64,000 bases of DNA from Pararge aegeria (GCF_905163445.1 NC_053201.1:5714001-5778000); one strand, 5' to 3'. Shown: positions 14,501-25,482, counted from the first letter of the stretch. Notes: a model not told the origin generated them from the letters alone. A program made the numbers and translations.

Positions 14501-17500
14501 AAGTGTTTGACGATTTATAACTCCGACAAATTATAACCGATTTAAATAATTATTTTTGTACTATAGAGGTTATAATAAGTTTTTAATTTTGCCTAAACTT
14601 TGTGGAGATCTGATGAATGTGGTTGGAGCACAAAACTCCTCAGCCGGCAGCAGCAAACCCCTCATTTAAGGCTTAGCGATACTGAATAATTTAATTTTTT
14701 TAGAACTACAACTAAATTAAATGCCACATCAAAAAACAAAATCATACGCAGACGAAGTCGCGGGCAAGAGCTAGTTATTTATATGTGGGACCCATTAAAG
14801 TTCAGCAACTAACTAGAAAGATTGTCGTATCTACCAAATAGAAATATTTCCTCATTATTTATATGTTGTCCTGTGTCCAATGGTTTTAACTTGTTTAAAA
14901 TTCGGCAGCGTGAGTTACTCAGTTTAGTAAGTATGAAATCGACAATAAAATGGCGTCTTACGCCAGTGCATTCTATTGTTGCAAAATGTTTTTATGAAAC
15001 GGCATAAAATGGAATATACAATTTGAACAGAACAATTTAAACGGCGGAGAAACTTATTAACTTAGACAATGTGGACACTTTAATGGCAAATGCGTTCTTA
15101 ACAATAATCTTTATTGAATGGTATGAACCCCGTTATTAAAATATAAAGAGATACATTTAAATTTAAATAACAAAAATAATACTAAGAAGTAACAATACAA
15201 TAATGTTTCCTTAATGTTTTTTATTCATTGCCTAAAGTGCTCTTCCGAATTTTAAAGATACGGCGAAACAGAAGTTGTTTGTAGAATAAAGAAAATAACT
15301 TAATGCAAAGAACATCGAGCCGAAGAAAGTACCATTGAAATCTCTATTAAACCAGTAACAATAATACTTACTGGCTCCTTTTCTGGTAACGATATCCCAT
15401 TTTTCTGGCGTCGTAACGATCATTTGTGTTTGTTGTATCTCGGTCTTCGTTAGCTTCATGTCACCCGTTAATTCTTTCACGACAATACCCAAACCTCGTA
15501 ATCGCTTCCCGAAACTTGCGGTCATTTCTGACGCTAGTGCTTTCATGGGTGCTATGTAGATTATCTGTAAACAGATATATAATATCAGGTTTTATGAAGA
15601 ACTAACGCCCTTTTTGTCGACTATAATAATTCAGGCCTTAAGAATTTAGTCATTATTAACGTGGTTGCAAAGAGAATTTTATATACTACGACAACGCACA
15701 CATCGCCATCTAGCCCCAAAGTAAGCGTAGCTTGTGTTATGTGTACTGAGATTACAGATGAATATTTTTATGAATAATATACATAAATACTTAACATATA
15801 CATATAAGCAGCCAGACACTGAAAAACATTCATGTTCATCACACAAACATTTTCCAGTTGTGGGAATCGAACCCACGGCCTTTGATATATTATTATAATA
15901 TTTATAAACAGCTGTTGACGTAGACACTAATATGCTAAACACACTATAGATGGCGCTGCAGATGTCTATGACAGACATCTTACACTTAACAGATCTTCGT
16001 ACAGCACGTGTATATGGTGATGCAAGGACAGCACAGTCCACAGCATAGTACGCAAGGGGGTCCATACGGTCCACACATTCTGGATTATTAGTAGGTTTTG
16101 TAGTTTCGAGGAGACAAAGAACAAGTTAATATTCAACAATAATATTCTATTGCAAAATAAGCCTAATAAATTTTTTTGAGTTTTCGTAATGGTCACTTGG
16201 AGGATTTGATTGTACTGCCAGCATGACCCAAGAAATCATTAATTCATTTTTATTTATTTATTTATACACTTTATTTGTAAACTACAAATAGTAAAAAAGA
16301 AAAACAATGCACACAACAAAAATAAACTTAAAAAGTAGGATACAAAGGGCGGCCTTATCGCTTAGTAGCGATCTCTTCCAGGCAACCTTAGGATTAGGAA
16401 AACCAAGGGAAACCGATTTTTATTTAATAAAACCTTCGCCTTTAAAGTAACAAATAACAAATAACAGAAACCTTTCGGCCTGTAGTTGTTTACATTAAAA
16501 ACTAACAACCGTTGCTTTAAGAGTATTTTAAGTCGATAGTTTGTGAAATATTAAATATTCAATATATTACATAGATCAATACGTTACTTTACTTCTGTAC
16601 TCTGTAATGTAACATCGGCAAGAGCGCGCGAACCGCTACTATATCGTTCGGACACTGACCCGACTAGGCGACGTTGTCGAATCACATGTGTTTGGTTTTA
16701 CAGTGTAATGTCACTTAACAAAAATAACATGTTTTTTTTGTATGATATAAATTAATACTGAATTTTGACTAGTCGAAGAACAAAAGTTGTTAGTATTAAT
16801 GATAGGATATAAGAGGCCGAGAGCTTTCTGGTATTTTTAATTTAAGAGTAAGAAACATTCATAAATCCACATATATACATCCTTTCTAATCCTTTCAAAC
16901 TGTCCTGGTTTATAAAATAAGTAGGGTGTAGATAGGTCGCACTTTCTCTATATCTTAAATTAAGTAATGCTTAAATTTCTAAAATCATAAAATTTAAAAT
17001 ACACTGGGAACCAATGACTGTATGTTTAAGGTTAGCTCGAGCCAGACGCTGCTGGCACCATTTAAGAAACCACTGTTCATTTTTTACGTAAGGTTGTTGA
17101 TTCTTGTGTAACTATTTAGACTTACTTACTTTGAATTTGTTCTTCATTATGACATTGTTTTCAATGTGCTGCTTTATCTGATGTACGACGGTGAGTAAGG
17201 CTATGTTCGTCTTTCCCGCACCGGTTGGCGCGCAAATCAGGAGGTTCTCATTAGTGTTGTAGGCTGTTTGAAATACCACAGATTGTATACGATTCAGTTC
17301 TTTTATATTTTCGAATGCCATTTGACCAATCTGAAAAATGAAAATATCTTCAACTGATTCAAAAATTCAAATTTCATTTATTTCAAGTAGGCCTAATATA
17401 AGCACTTTTGAAACGTCAAGTCTGTCTGTGTGTAGTGATTGCACAATCATTGCACAATATACACCGAAAACTTGGTAGGAAGGAATAATTTAAGAAAAGT

Positions 17501-18775
17501 GTCCATGTTTACTGTACACTCAGAGTTTTAAATGAAGTAAGACGCCTTTGCTTGGAGAAATGAAGTAAACCTTGAAATTGAATTTTGTCTAAAATGTATA
17601 TACTTGAAACTTTAAGCGTATTCGCACTCGTCAAAAATTTAAAAGAGATTTATAATACTTTATTTAAAATAGCTCCCTTCTAGTATAGATAATGGAGCCA
17701 GCGAATTTTAGTCATACCTCATCCATAGAAGAAATTGGTATACGTTTATTTCCGACTTCCAAAGCGACTTGCTCATTTTTGGGTATTAACACTTCTTCGT
17801 ATTCCTTATTGTCTTTTCTTACTGCATTTTCAGGCAAAATTAGTTTCAAACCGGATACAAAACCTAATAACAAATAAAAAAAGCATCGTACAACGGAAAA
17901 ACTGCCCACTTTATTTTGGTATATTTTGAGGTGCCTATTAGTCTAATAGCTTATAGTCGCACAGACTATAACAGATATCTAAAGTCACAGAATTAAGAAA
18001 ATACAGAAACCGTGTACACGACTAAAATTAAAGGATCGAGAATCAATTTTGAAATCGAACAGGTGGTTAGTCAAGGGTTCGCCGGCCGTCTAACAAAGCC
18101 AACGAGAGGGACATAGTGTTTTTTAGAGGGGGTAGACCCACATAACCTCCGTTCCGCCCAAGGGTCGGAGGTAGCAATAAAGCTTTTCCACCACGCCAAA
18201 AAAAACAGCTTAATTCCATTTAGCAGTTGACAGTAATTATTTTACCTCTAATGTTCTAAAAAGTAAGTAATAGTTTATGAGCTAGCATTGCATGCAGTGG
18301 CTGAATAGTCCGCGGGTGAGAAGTGAAATGTGCGTGGTGCGTTTTCACTGTTTTTGGACACAAAGCATTGCATGCAGTGACTGAATGAGGGTTCTGTATG
18401 TTCCTAGTTCCGTGTCTAAATTCATGTAATACAAGTGAAACTTTACGTTAATATCGACCTAGGAGCCTTACAACGAAATAAACAAAGAAAAACACTCTAG
18501 AAGAAACCTTAATATCTACTGCAGGAATGACAGTGTGATTTTTTTTAGTTTTAACTTGGCTTCTTACTGTTAAATTGCGTCTTTACTCAATTCAGATAAG
18601 TTTATAACCTATAACATAGAAACTTTTTGAGCGGTCCCCAGCGCCATCTGTCGGACTGATTTGTCAATCTAAACCATCCAGGGTGCCACCCAAACGCATA
18701 TCATTCAAATCGGTCCAGCCGTTTAGGAGGAGCTCAGTGACATACACACGCACACGAGAAATATATAGATAAATA

Positions 18776-18821
<46 letters not shown>

Positions 18822-21800
18822 GTACAGTGGCGTGCAAATCTCCAGTACGAGTTATAAAGTTTTTTATTTTATATGATCTGCATACCCTGTGCATGCCGTC
18901 TATGCACGCCACTGTATATGTATACGTATATGTCTTTTAATATGAATAAAATGTATTACCAGCAGAGTTCTTAGCATTGATGGAAGAATCGTATACGTTT
19001 GGATATTGTACTTTCGTTTGGAAATACGATATCTTTTGTAGTAAAGGATCTACATTTGACTTTGATGTAGAAAATGGCACCACAGGTTTTGAAAGCTCTG
19101 CTAATCTGTAATTAAATAAATATATATAATTAACTAAAACTAAGATCCGGTTTTGTTGATTTCCTAGTTTAGGGGTCAGGATTCCAAAGATTTATTGTAC
19201 TGAGTTTTTCTAATAAACATTTTCTATTTCTATTTCTATGATAAAACGATAAATTCAAATTCAAAATTTCTTTATTCACGTAGGCCTATCACAGGCACTT
19301 ATGAAGCGTTCATACATATATTATGAAAATTAAGCTTAATTTGCTATACTCCGCGAACAGTAGCAGAATCTGTATGGTGTAATTTATAATTACTTCAATC
19401 CAAACCATATATGTTTACATAATTGTGTAAACATACTTTGGGTTGTAGCTTAGAACATAACTCGTTGTTACTTATATTTAGATCTACTTTTAGTTATTAC
19501 CTGTTTTGTGTACCTAATAACAACAAACAACAATAAACAATAGTAAGGGGATGGTGATAACTTCGTTCGCCAAATTAAACCTAAAGCTACGAGGGTTCCA
19601 AACGCGCCCTGGTCTAAGAAGAGCACACAATAAACTTAGCCGGGTAAATTTTTTTTGTTATCACCATCTCACAGTAAATTTATAATAATAATAATAATCA
19701 TTTATTTGCAAGAACGTTTGTACAATATAAAGATGTTGGTAAACAATATAGTTATTTTAGAGAGCATAACATTCTACTAAATTAATAGTGTGCAAATTTG
19801 GTTCATTGGATATTGAAAAGATCAACCTTAATTAAATGTTAAATTAAATTAAAATAAACACTACAAACACATGATAAAATTAAAAATGACAGTAAATAAA
19901 TAAATAAATAACCAAATCGAAATAATGATCCATAATTTATATAAATTATTTAGTTTATAGTAAATATTAAGGTATGAAGCTAGAGCAATTCACACCCAAG
20001 CTTTATTACCGTTTAAGTAATCCTTAATATTATAATAGGATTTTTCTGTATGCTTACGTTTTATATAAACTTTGAACTCATTGAGAATATTAAAGAACTA
20101 CTATCTCCATGGTAAATTTTTGGTGGTTGCCGTTGCTATTATAAGGTTAGATTGTTGGTTGGTTGTTTTAAGGTAAGATTGTGCGGCGCACATAAATATT
20201 ATTTTATTTTGCCTATAAAAATCACCCGGAGTAAGGATTCAATCATATCAACCCATTACCGGCCCTCCCACATTGTGGTGGGGTTAAGGCTGTAGTCCAC
20301 CATGCTGGCCATCGGCTGGTGAGTGATGATGCAGTCTAAGATGGTAGCAGGCTAACTGTCAAGGATTTATATGAAACGCTAAATCGTTTAGCCATACTGC
20401 TTTGCTGGTAGGGTGGTGACTAGCCACGACCGAATCCTCCCACCAGACCAGATCTGAGAAAATTCAGAAATTACCACTACAGTGCGGATTTGTGGACTCC
20501 ACACACCTTTGAGAACATTATGTAGAACAGAACATTATGTAGGCTTCCTCACGATTTTATCCTTAACCGTTGAAGCAAATGATATTTTAACTACATAAAA
20601 CGCATATAACTTAGAAAAGTAAGAGGTGGGATTCGAACTCGATCCCCCAATTTGAAGTCGAGCTTCTACCCATTAGGCTATCACCGCTTTCTTGGAATAA
20701 AAAAAAAACCTTTGGTACCTTTAAATAAAAAAAAACGATCTTGATGAAATATCAATAGAAAATAAATACATTCATATCGAAATATGAACAGACAACGTTC
20801 TCCTATCCGAGTTATATATCAATTTTAGGGTAGGCAGTGCTTTTGTGCATGTATCAAGTGCACGCTACTGCTATTTAGCCCGGGAAATGTACTCTCTGGC
20901 ATCTCTGAGGCATTTGAAAATAAACTAATTAAATGCATATACAGTTATAACTTTTGATTGCTTCTCAATTACCTTTTAGCACGCAACTGTGCAATATTGA
21001 TTTCCGGTTCCTGTTCGTCGTCATCAAACCTCTTTGTGCTTTTGGCCTTTTTCTCTTCTTTTCTCACGAGTTTCGCCAACATTTTCTCCTGTCCAGATTG
21101 CACTGACACTTGACATAAGTACTGAGGCATTTTGTTTTCAGGCAAAAGTGCAGCAACTATAAATACAAGAATAGTCCGATAAATTTCGGGGAATAATAAA
21201 ATATTGTAGGTCGTCTGTACATAGTTGTTTCAAAGTCAAAAATATCTTTATTCAAATAGACCCTACAGGATTGTATACAATTATTATAGTATTATTCATA
21301 AAAATATTCATCAGCTATCTTAGTGCCCATAACACAAGCTACGCTTACTTTGAGGCTAGATGGAGATGTGTGTATTGTCATAGTATTTATAAAAAAAAAA
21401 AAAAATTATCACTACAAGTTGACTGCAATCTCAACTGGTATGTGATGATGCAGTCTAAGATGGTAACGGGCAACCCGGTTATCTTTATATATATATTTCT
21501 TGTGTGCGTGTTTATGTCACTGAACTCCTCCTAGACGGCTGCACCGATTTGAACGAATTTTTTGGTATACGTTTGGGTGGCACCCTGGATGGTTGAGATT
21601 CACAAATTAGCCCGACAGATGGCGCTGGGGTCCGCTAGTATTAATATATATTAATAACCAGTAATATACCCTCAATCGGTTTATGCGCGACATCGTAACG
21701 GAACGCTTAATCACGTACGAGACCAGAACAGAGAAAATTCAAAAAATATAAATTTCCAAATTGCCGCTGCTGGGAACCGAAGCCGGGAACTTCCACTAAA

Positions 21801-23831
21801 AACCAGAGCGCAAACTGTACTTACTACTTGTATTGACTAATAAGAACTTACTTTCTGCTATCGAAGGTTGTTGCGGTGGTGCTTTAAGACTATCGGTAAT
21901 TTCTTGTCGATGTTGCAGTATCTCTTCAATAAACTCAAACTTATCAAAACCCAAGAGTTCGAACAGCTCATTTTGTAGTTCATCATTTGTCCTCGAAGAA
22001 TTCAGCAAAGTTATTATAGATTGTAATATATCAGCACTTGATATACCCGTAGAGCTCTCGTAAAGTTCCTTCACTTTAGTTTCTAACCAAACTTTGCTAA
22101 ACTAAACGAAACAAATAATAACATAATAAATTAAGCATCTATGTTAGGCTAATAATAAACTTATAAAGAAATGATTTGTAACTTAACTTATAACTTCATA
22201 GTAATAAACTAACTTTTCCAAGTAATAAACATTTTAAGCAAGTAAAAAATCACTTGCTTCAATGGTAACATCGTGAGGAAACCTGCATACCTGAGAGTTC
22301 ACCATAATATTCTTTAAGGTGTGTGATGTCCACCAATCTGCACTCGGCCAGCATGGTGGACTACAGCTTTAACCCCTTCTCAGTAATGGGTTGATGTGAT
22401 GATGATGAAGAAGTTTGGATTGGATTGAAAAATTGACTTTGGTAATTTAGGTGTACAGTCAGTAAAATAATTAAAAAAAACAACTTTTAATGAAAGAAGA
22501 GTTAGAAAAAATAAAGATTTATAATCATAAATGCTACAATTATTGTAAGTATAGAGCAAAAAATGTTTGTCAGTTTAACTTACTTTAGAAAAGGGTTGTG
22601 CAGATGTTGTAGCAATCTTTTCTTTATTTGTTGTCTGATTGTTATATCTCATAGAGAAATCTGTAACAAAAGTACTAGCGATGGCAAGTTTTTTGGTTAA
22701 CTTTGCTAGAGGTTTCTTTGCTGGCTTGTATGGAATATAGTTACATTGTATATTTTCACCCCATAGCTTTACATTCTGTTTTACCTCTTTTGTTTCAGTC
22801 TTTATATACTCCTTAGTATCCTCTGTTATTATACTTGATATCTTCATTACAATCTGAAAAAAAAAGATATTTTTTAAATTATAACTACATTAAATCATTC
22901 CATTAGCTCTACTGAAATAGCTATAAAAATACAGTTACCACACAAATCTTATTAGCAGTAGATGATACAACATTTCCAAACATTTGTTTGAGCTGCGATA
23001 AATGTTTTAACATAACAATATCTTGATCGAGAAACATTCTCAGAGTTAATACTGCTGCATCCTCTATAATATCATTTGATGCATCTCCAGTGAGGAGCTT
23101 GCAAGACTCTTTCAGTTGTTCCAACAGGCTTAGTATATCATCAGCTGATGGTTCATGCAGCTTTATGTAATCTGTGATATCTGTTAAAGTTTTAAACCTG
23201 AAACATTATTAAACAATTAGGTTAACTTTTTAATACTGTGGACCTCCAGTAATATGTAACTTGTCCAATCTGAAACCCCTTGTAATTCTAAATATTTTAT
23301 TTGATTTTTATTTAATGAAGTATGGTTGGAAAGAAGTGTATAACATATATAATCTTATCATAGGATCTGTAATTTTTCAGATTACAAGTACTTCTTTGTA
23401 AAAAAATCCGGACTATATAGGTAGTACTCTATGACCCGACAAAGTCAATAGTTCAACACTGCTTTTGACAGTGCAGTTAATAGGACCTTTATTATGGGAA
23501 GTCAATACTAAGAACAATTTAATGTGCTTGAACAAATTTCTTGTACTATAAAATACTTTGTTTATTCTATCTCAGCATACTTAATAACATAGTAGAATTT
23601 GGCATCTTAATAGGTTGTAACCTGTCGAAGTGACACCAGGCACCAGGCAAACCTGAGCCGCATGCAGAAAAAGAAGAACATAGTAGAATGTTTAATTCAT
23701 GCATCTTACCTTTGAATGTTATTTGGAAACTGTACAACTAGGTTCACAGTGTTGCTGGGCTTGAGACAACGGGGCTTGTCAAGTTGTGTGTGTGCCCTCA
23801 AAGCTCTTGTTATACGAGGCAATTCCAACAT
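299..23831 (-). CDS. ASCC3: Activating signal cointegrator 1 complex subunit 3 (ASCC3), Ski2-like helicase; 24 exons, C-terminal part outside window
   Basis: ASCC3 is a 3'-5' ATP-dependent helicase of the Ski2/Brr2 group. It works in the ASC-1 complex in alkylation repair and in the RQT complex that splits stalled ribosomes. Twenty-four exons chain on the minus strand with GT-AG borders and matching phases, giving 4,119 nt (1,373 residues) without a stop. The start ATG at 23831-23829 begins MLELPRITRALRAH, which resembles the vertebrate ASCC3 N-terminus. Cassette 1 motifs are APTGAGKT (493-500), TTPEKWD (577-583), DEVH (605-608), SAT (642-644) and QIFGRAGRPQF (847-857). Cassette 2 opens with APTGSGKT (1348-1355) in the last exon seen. 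The family is about 2,200 residues long, so roughly 800 residues lie left of position 1. Exon coordinates are given in the four segment entries. Identity is firm; single splice borders could be off by a few bases. Confidence 0.95.
1845..2155 (+). repeat. LINE family A 3' fragment
   Basis: The plus strand encodes NCGYYTIDEFLNDKVAWK and a short tail to a stop at about 1989, then the family A 3' UTR. It is close to the end of the ORF at 42995. It lies between ASCC3 exons 21 and 22, antisense to the gene. Confidence 0.75.
2908..3114 (+). mobile_element. Helitron-like non-autonomous fragment ending CTAG
   Basis: It starts TCCCTACTAAATAAATG and ends GTCGCGGGCAACAGCTAG before T, an end type seen in lepidopteran non-autonomous Helitrons. 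ASCC3 intron. Confidence 0.5.
5038..5252 (-). repeat. SINE family 2 copy
   Basis: On the minus strand it starts with a tRNA-like head (CCCTGGCGCAACG, GAGTTCGATTCCC) and ends with TAGACTGCATCATCTCACC. ASCC3 intron, next to exon 18. Confidence 0.7.
5566..5836 (+). repeat. SINE family 1, full-length copy
   Basis: tRNA-derived head with A-box-like TGGCGCAGTGG and B-box GGGTTCGATTCCC, a body with CAGTGTATGGGTATC, and a tail with GCTAGATGGCGATGTATGTA, CGTAGTATATTTAT. ASCC3 intron, antisense. Confidence 0.8.
6078..6405. mobile_element. 328-bp foldback element with about 110-bp inverted arms beside ASCC3 exon 17
   Basis: The arms start CAGGGTGG and read inward with high similarity (TTTTGTAATG, TACTCTTAATA, ACTCAAAGAAAA, AAACTGCATTC). 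TATA lies on both sides, a possible TA or TATA target duplication. The right end is only about 30 bases from the exon 17 donor (6436). The class is not certain. Confidence 0.7.
6962..7345 (-). repeat. RTE-type LINE 3' fragment in an ASCC3 intron
   Basis: The minus frame contains KLKWQWAGHIARR, GKRSVGRPQTRWTDDIRRVAG and AAQDRALWNSLQ, the familiar C-terminus of RTE-like ORF2 proteins. It ends in an ATC/GAT trinucleotide run at 6962-6979. Over 100 codons are open, so it is not very old. Confidence 0.8.
9415..9605 (+). repeat. SINE family 3 fragment in an ASCC3 intron
   Basis: It contains GAAGGAAACCTGCATGCCTA and GGGTTGTTGTTGATGATGAT, with a decayed centre. Confidence 0.5.
10847..10921. repeat. 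Two adjacent perfect hairpins in an ASCC3 intron
   Basis: Stem 1 is 13 bp (10847-10859 with 10862-10874, 2-base loop). Stem 2 is 17 bp (10883-10899 with 10905-10921, 5-base loop). They lie upstream of the exon 12 acceptor (10748), on the intron 11 side. Confidence 0.75.
11106..11249. mobile_element. 144-bp hAT-type MITE with 8-bp target duplication, in an ASCC3 intron
   Basis: The ends are CAGTGGCGTGCACT and its exact reverse complement. CATGCCAT flanks both sides (11098-11105 and 11250-11257). It lies inside another repeat whose uninterrupted relative is near 58,200-58,290. Confidence 0.8.
11604..11858 (+). repeat. SINE family 1, near full-length copy
   Basis: Head TGACGGCCGGTTGGCGCAG, B-box GGGTTCGACTCCC, and the same tail. 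ASCC3 intron. Confidence 0.8.
11880..12335 (-). repeat. LINE RNase H / zinc-knuckle relic in an ASCC3 intron
   Basis: The minus frame contains ITALRLRSGHIATNKFCN, then CPTCE, a stop, and DIYHVVLECVRNEELR, the usual RNase H C-terminus plus CCHC-type tail of Jockey/R1-like ORF2. An in-frame stop shows decay. Confidence 0.55.
13325..13435 (+). repeat. SINE family 3 fragment in an ASCC3 intron
   Basis: It contains CGAGAGGAAACCTGCATTAC and TTTTAGACGGTCTACACC; short and decayed. Confidence 0.45.
13846..14270 (-). repeat. LINE family B fragment (RT C-terminus) in an ASCC3 intron
   Basis: The minus strand encodes KSYYNIKDYLNNENAWV and stops at about 13848. Farther upstream, near 14215-14245, is degraded text matching the FHSIMSYGI block of the family A RT. 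Broken reading frame; a relic. Confidence 0.6.
14332..14774 (+). mobile_element. Helitron-like non-autonomous element, about 440 bp
   Basis: ATCCCTACTAATATTATAAA at the start, TTTCACGCAAAAACTACTTA inside, and GTCGCGGGCAAGAGCTAG at the end. No target duplication is visible, as expected for this class. ASCC3 intron. Confidence 0.55.
15681..15885 (-). repeat. SINE family 1, head-truncated copy
   Basis: Tail and body are present on the minus strand. The B-box (GGGTTCGATTCCC) is kept, but the copy ends in the tRNA part before the A-box. ASCC3 intron. Confidence 0.75.
17362..17445 (-). repeat. LINE family A tail remnant in an ASCC3 intron
   Basis: ATTCAAATTTCATTTATTTC, AAGTAGGCCTAAT and ACTTTTGAAACGTCAAG match the family A tail on the minus strand. 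It sits between exons 7 and 8, just upstream of exon 8. Confidence 0.6.
18780..18824. repeat. TA microsatellite in an ASCC3 intron
   Basis: A run of TA dinucleotides, immediately followed by the 90-bp MITE. Confidence 0.9.
18825..18914. mobile_element. 90-bp hAT-type MITE with 8-bp target duplication, in an ASCC3 intron
   Basis: The ends are CAGTGGCGTGCA and its reverse complement, the same terminal sequence as the 144-bp copy at 11106. TATATGTA flanks both sides. The flanks are TA-rich, so the duplication alone is weaker evidence here. Confidence 0.7.
19545..20110 (-). repeat. LINE family B 3' fragment in an ASCC3 intron
   Basis: On the minus strand, coding remnants at about 20110-19990 (the same block as at 13846) are followed by a UTR. 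The UTR includes the 125-bp block with CGCCCTGGTCTAAGAAGAG and GTTATCACCATCTCACA. The same block occurs at 41620-41755 and 52323-52447. Confidence 0.6.
20238..20695 (-). repeat. SINE family 3 copy, interrupted
   Basis: It starts with ATATCAACCCATTACCGGCC and ends with a tRNA-like head (B-box GAGTTCGAATCCC and A-box-like TGATAGCCTAATGGG on the minus strand). A family 2 piece splits it. ASCC3 intron. Confidence 0.65.
20323..20490 (-). repeat. SINE family 2 fragment inserted in a SINE family 3 copy
   Basis: The block from GATGATGCAGTCTAAGATGG to AGAAATTACCACTAC interrupts family 3 text, which stops at ATGCTGGCC and resumes at AGTGCGGATTTGTGG. Confidence 0.6.
20796..20872. mobile_element. Truncated copy of the CAGTGGCGTGCA MITE
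   Basis: It shares the inner text (GAGTTATATATCAATTTTAG) and a decayed right end (AGTGCACGCTACTG) with the 11106 element; the left end is missing. Confidence 0.6.
21290..21392 (+). repeat. SINE family 1 tail fragment
   Basis: It contains ATTCATCAGCTATCTTAGTG through GATGTGTGTATTGTCATAGT; the head is missing. ASCC3 intron. Confidence 0.65.
21412..21815 (-). repeat. SINE family 2 copy split by a later insertion
   Basis: Family 2 text stops near 21480 (GGGCAACCCGGTT) and resumes near 21665 (CCCTCAATCGGTTTATGCG). The inner 160-180 bases end in CCGCTAGT and look like a separate Helitron-like piece. ASCC3 intron before exon 5. Confidence 0.6.
22245..22412 (+). repeat. SINE family 3 fragment, head missing, in an ASCC3 intron
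   Basis: It is the reverse of the other copies: GAGGAAACCTGCATACCTGA ... CTCAGTAATGGGTTGATGTG, ending in GATGATGATGA. It lies between exons 3 and 4. Confidence 0.6.
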
Positions 23832-25020
23832 TGTAACTACCTCTACAAATAATACAGTACACTTAATTTGTTTCAATACTTGTGTTCTGGCTTGGTAAAT
23901 TTATTTTAATTTCAATTGTAATAAAAATTAAGTAGTTTATACATGAAATAAGTTGTCATCATAGATTAAATTATAAATGAATAAGATTGTTTGTGTTCCT
24001 TTAGTTACCCAAATCAGCAGTAGTATACAATTCACAAACTATTTAATGACAAGCTGTTGAAAAAGTTTATCTTGTAAAAAAATATGTTTTATCGGTTTCC
24101 TTGACAAAATATTGATGAAACACACTTCCACGTTATAACAAGGTTTATAATAATTAAGGACTGTGGAACAGTAACTTGTTGCCGGTTTAACTTGAAACTT
24201 TATGCAAAAATAATAAAGACTTTGCCAACATGGTGAAATAGGTACTTATTCATTCGACAAATCGCACTTACTTTCTTCTTAGTTTTAAAATTGTTGTGTT
24301 ACAAAACTACCTAATAAATAAGGAAACTATTTCAATCAATATTTTTTTTATACGTTATTGTAACAAATTAGCTATTATATGTTTTAGAACCCATCGTCCA
24401 TGGAATTGCAACTTTGTTTAGGTATTTTATTACATTGTGACACTTCTGATTTCACGCAGACATTTGACTTTGACAATGACAGTTGATAGTAGCTAAGTTA
24501 GGTTTAGAGTATGGTTTAGAGTTAGGTCAATATTTCACTCAACTAAAGTCAACCGATTTAAAAGTTCTGTCAATAATCTCTATGTCAAATGATTGAATTG
24601 CCAACTACCAAATAACTATCATAAATAACTACATAACATCTTGATATACATGGATGACTATAAAAAAATTAGACATTTTCAGCGTTGAATTTTTTATTTA
24701 TAAATTATTTGATAATAAAAACCAAATTAAGTTTCTTCATACATTAATTGGACATTAAATAAACCTATCTTAGTAGATAAACTAAAAATAGACCAAACTT
24801 ACTCGCTATGGAAATTAGTTTTTATTAGTAAAAAGACTGATAGGAGCTATTTTATCATACATTTAGGTACTAAAATGGATGTGCCAAAATGTCATTGTAT
24901 TAAATAGTGTCGATGTTTAGTACCGTTTCTCTTTTATATACTTAGTTGTTTACATAGAATGAAAAAAAAAGATTTACTCATTTTTAAAAAAAGGCCCAAA
25001 CTATAGACATTCACATAACA

Positions 25021-25075
25021 CACATGCATATACACACAAACACACACACACTTACACACACACACACACACACCC
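25021..25075. repeat. CA microsatellite
   Basis: Interrupted CA dinucleotide run in the gene-poor gap between ASCC3 and synaptobrevin. Confidence 0.85.
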
Positions 25076-25367
25076 GCACTAAATAAGTCGCTCTTATTCT
25101 CTTTTTTTTTATTGGCATTTACTGTGTTCTACTTTTGTCTTATTGGTGCTATTGCATTTATTGTTGGAGGTGGGCGTTAATGCGACACAGTTTATACTAC
25201 TGCAACAGTTATCGTGGCACCATGTTTATTGTGTCAATTCTGTACCCTTACCAATATTCTGAATAAATGAATAAATAAATGAATTTCATAAATGTTAATT
25301 CTGAAATTCTTTTTCTGATGAAGACGTACAAGATAATTGGTATTGCATAACCTGGATGTAATTTAAG

Positions 25368-25482
25368 CCTCCCTCCACACCAGACACGAGAAATAATTAA
25401 TTCCTAAATAGCCCCGGCCGGGAACCGAACACCGGTGCCTCCACCTTAAAATCTAAGCACCGCTGCGCCAGGGAGGTTCAGG
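25368..25482 (-). repeat. SINE family 2 head fragment
   Basis: CTCCCTGGCGCAGCGGTGC-type head and a decayed B-box on the minus strand; the rest is missing. Confidence 0.55.

Larger units (their letters stand above)
9968..17330 (-). other. ASCC3: ASCC3 exons 8-14: RecA1 and RecA2 domains of helicase cassette 1
   Basis: The exons are 17330-17130 (Walker A), 15564-15372 (motifs Ia and Ib), 13759-13573 (DEVH box and SAT), 12848-12722, 10747-10464, 10383-10278 and 10192-9968. They cover residues 460-900. Motif order is normal for the family: ATP-binding GAGKT, APMKALASE, TTPEKWD, DEVH, SAT, a FVHARNAT segment in RecA2, TLAWGVNLPAH and then FGRAGRPQF. No catalytic residue is missing, so this cassette looks able to bind and hydrolyse ATP. 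The exon 13 donor leaves VVIRG where the vertebrate protein has IIKG, a conservative change. Confidence 0.93.
17718..23831 (-). other. ASCC3: ASCC3 exons 1-7: N-terminal, ASCC2-facing region
   Basis: The exons, 5' to 3' on the minus strand, are 23831-23710, 23197-22939, 22853-22584, 22101-21852, 21156-20973, 19105-18960 and 17863-17718. They encode residues 1-459. This part is poorly conserved in the family; in vertebrates it binds ASCC2 and leads into the first helicase cassette. Segments such as VQYPNVYDS and GLKLILPENAVRKDNKEYEEV match the conserved stretch just ahead of cassette 1. Exon 4 uses a TTTAG acceptor at 22102; a second AG five bases later would break the frame. Exon 5 carries a Lys/Glu-rich, probably helical stretch. 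No 5' UTR exon or promoter could be marked upstream of 23831. Confidence 0.88.

Noticed and set aside
23716..23898. 60-residue plus-strand open frame
   Set aside because: It is antisense to ASCC3 exon 1, whose minus-strand translation matches the family start.
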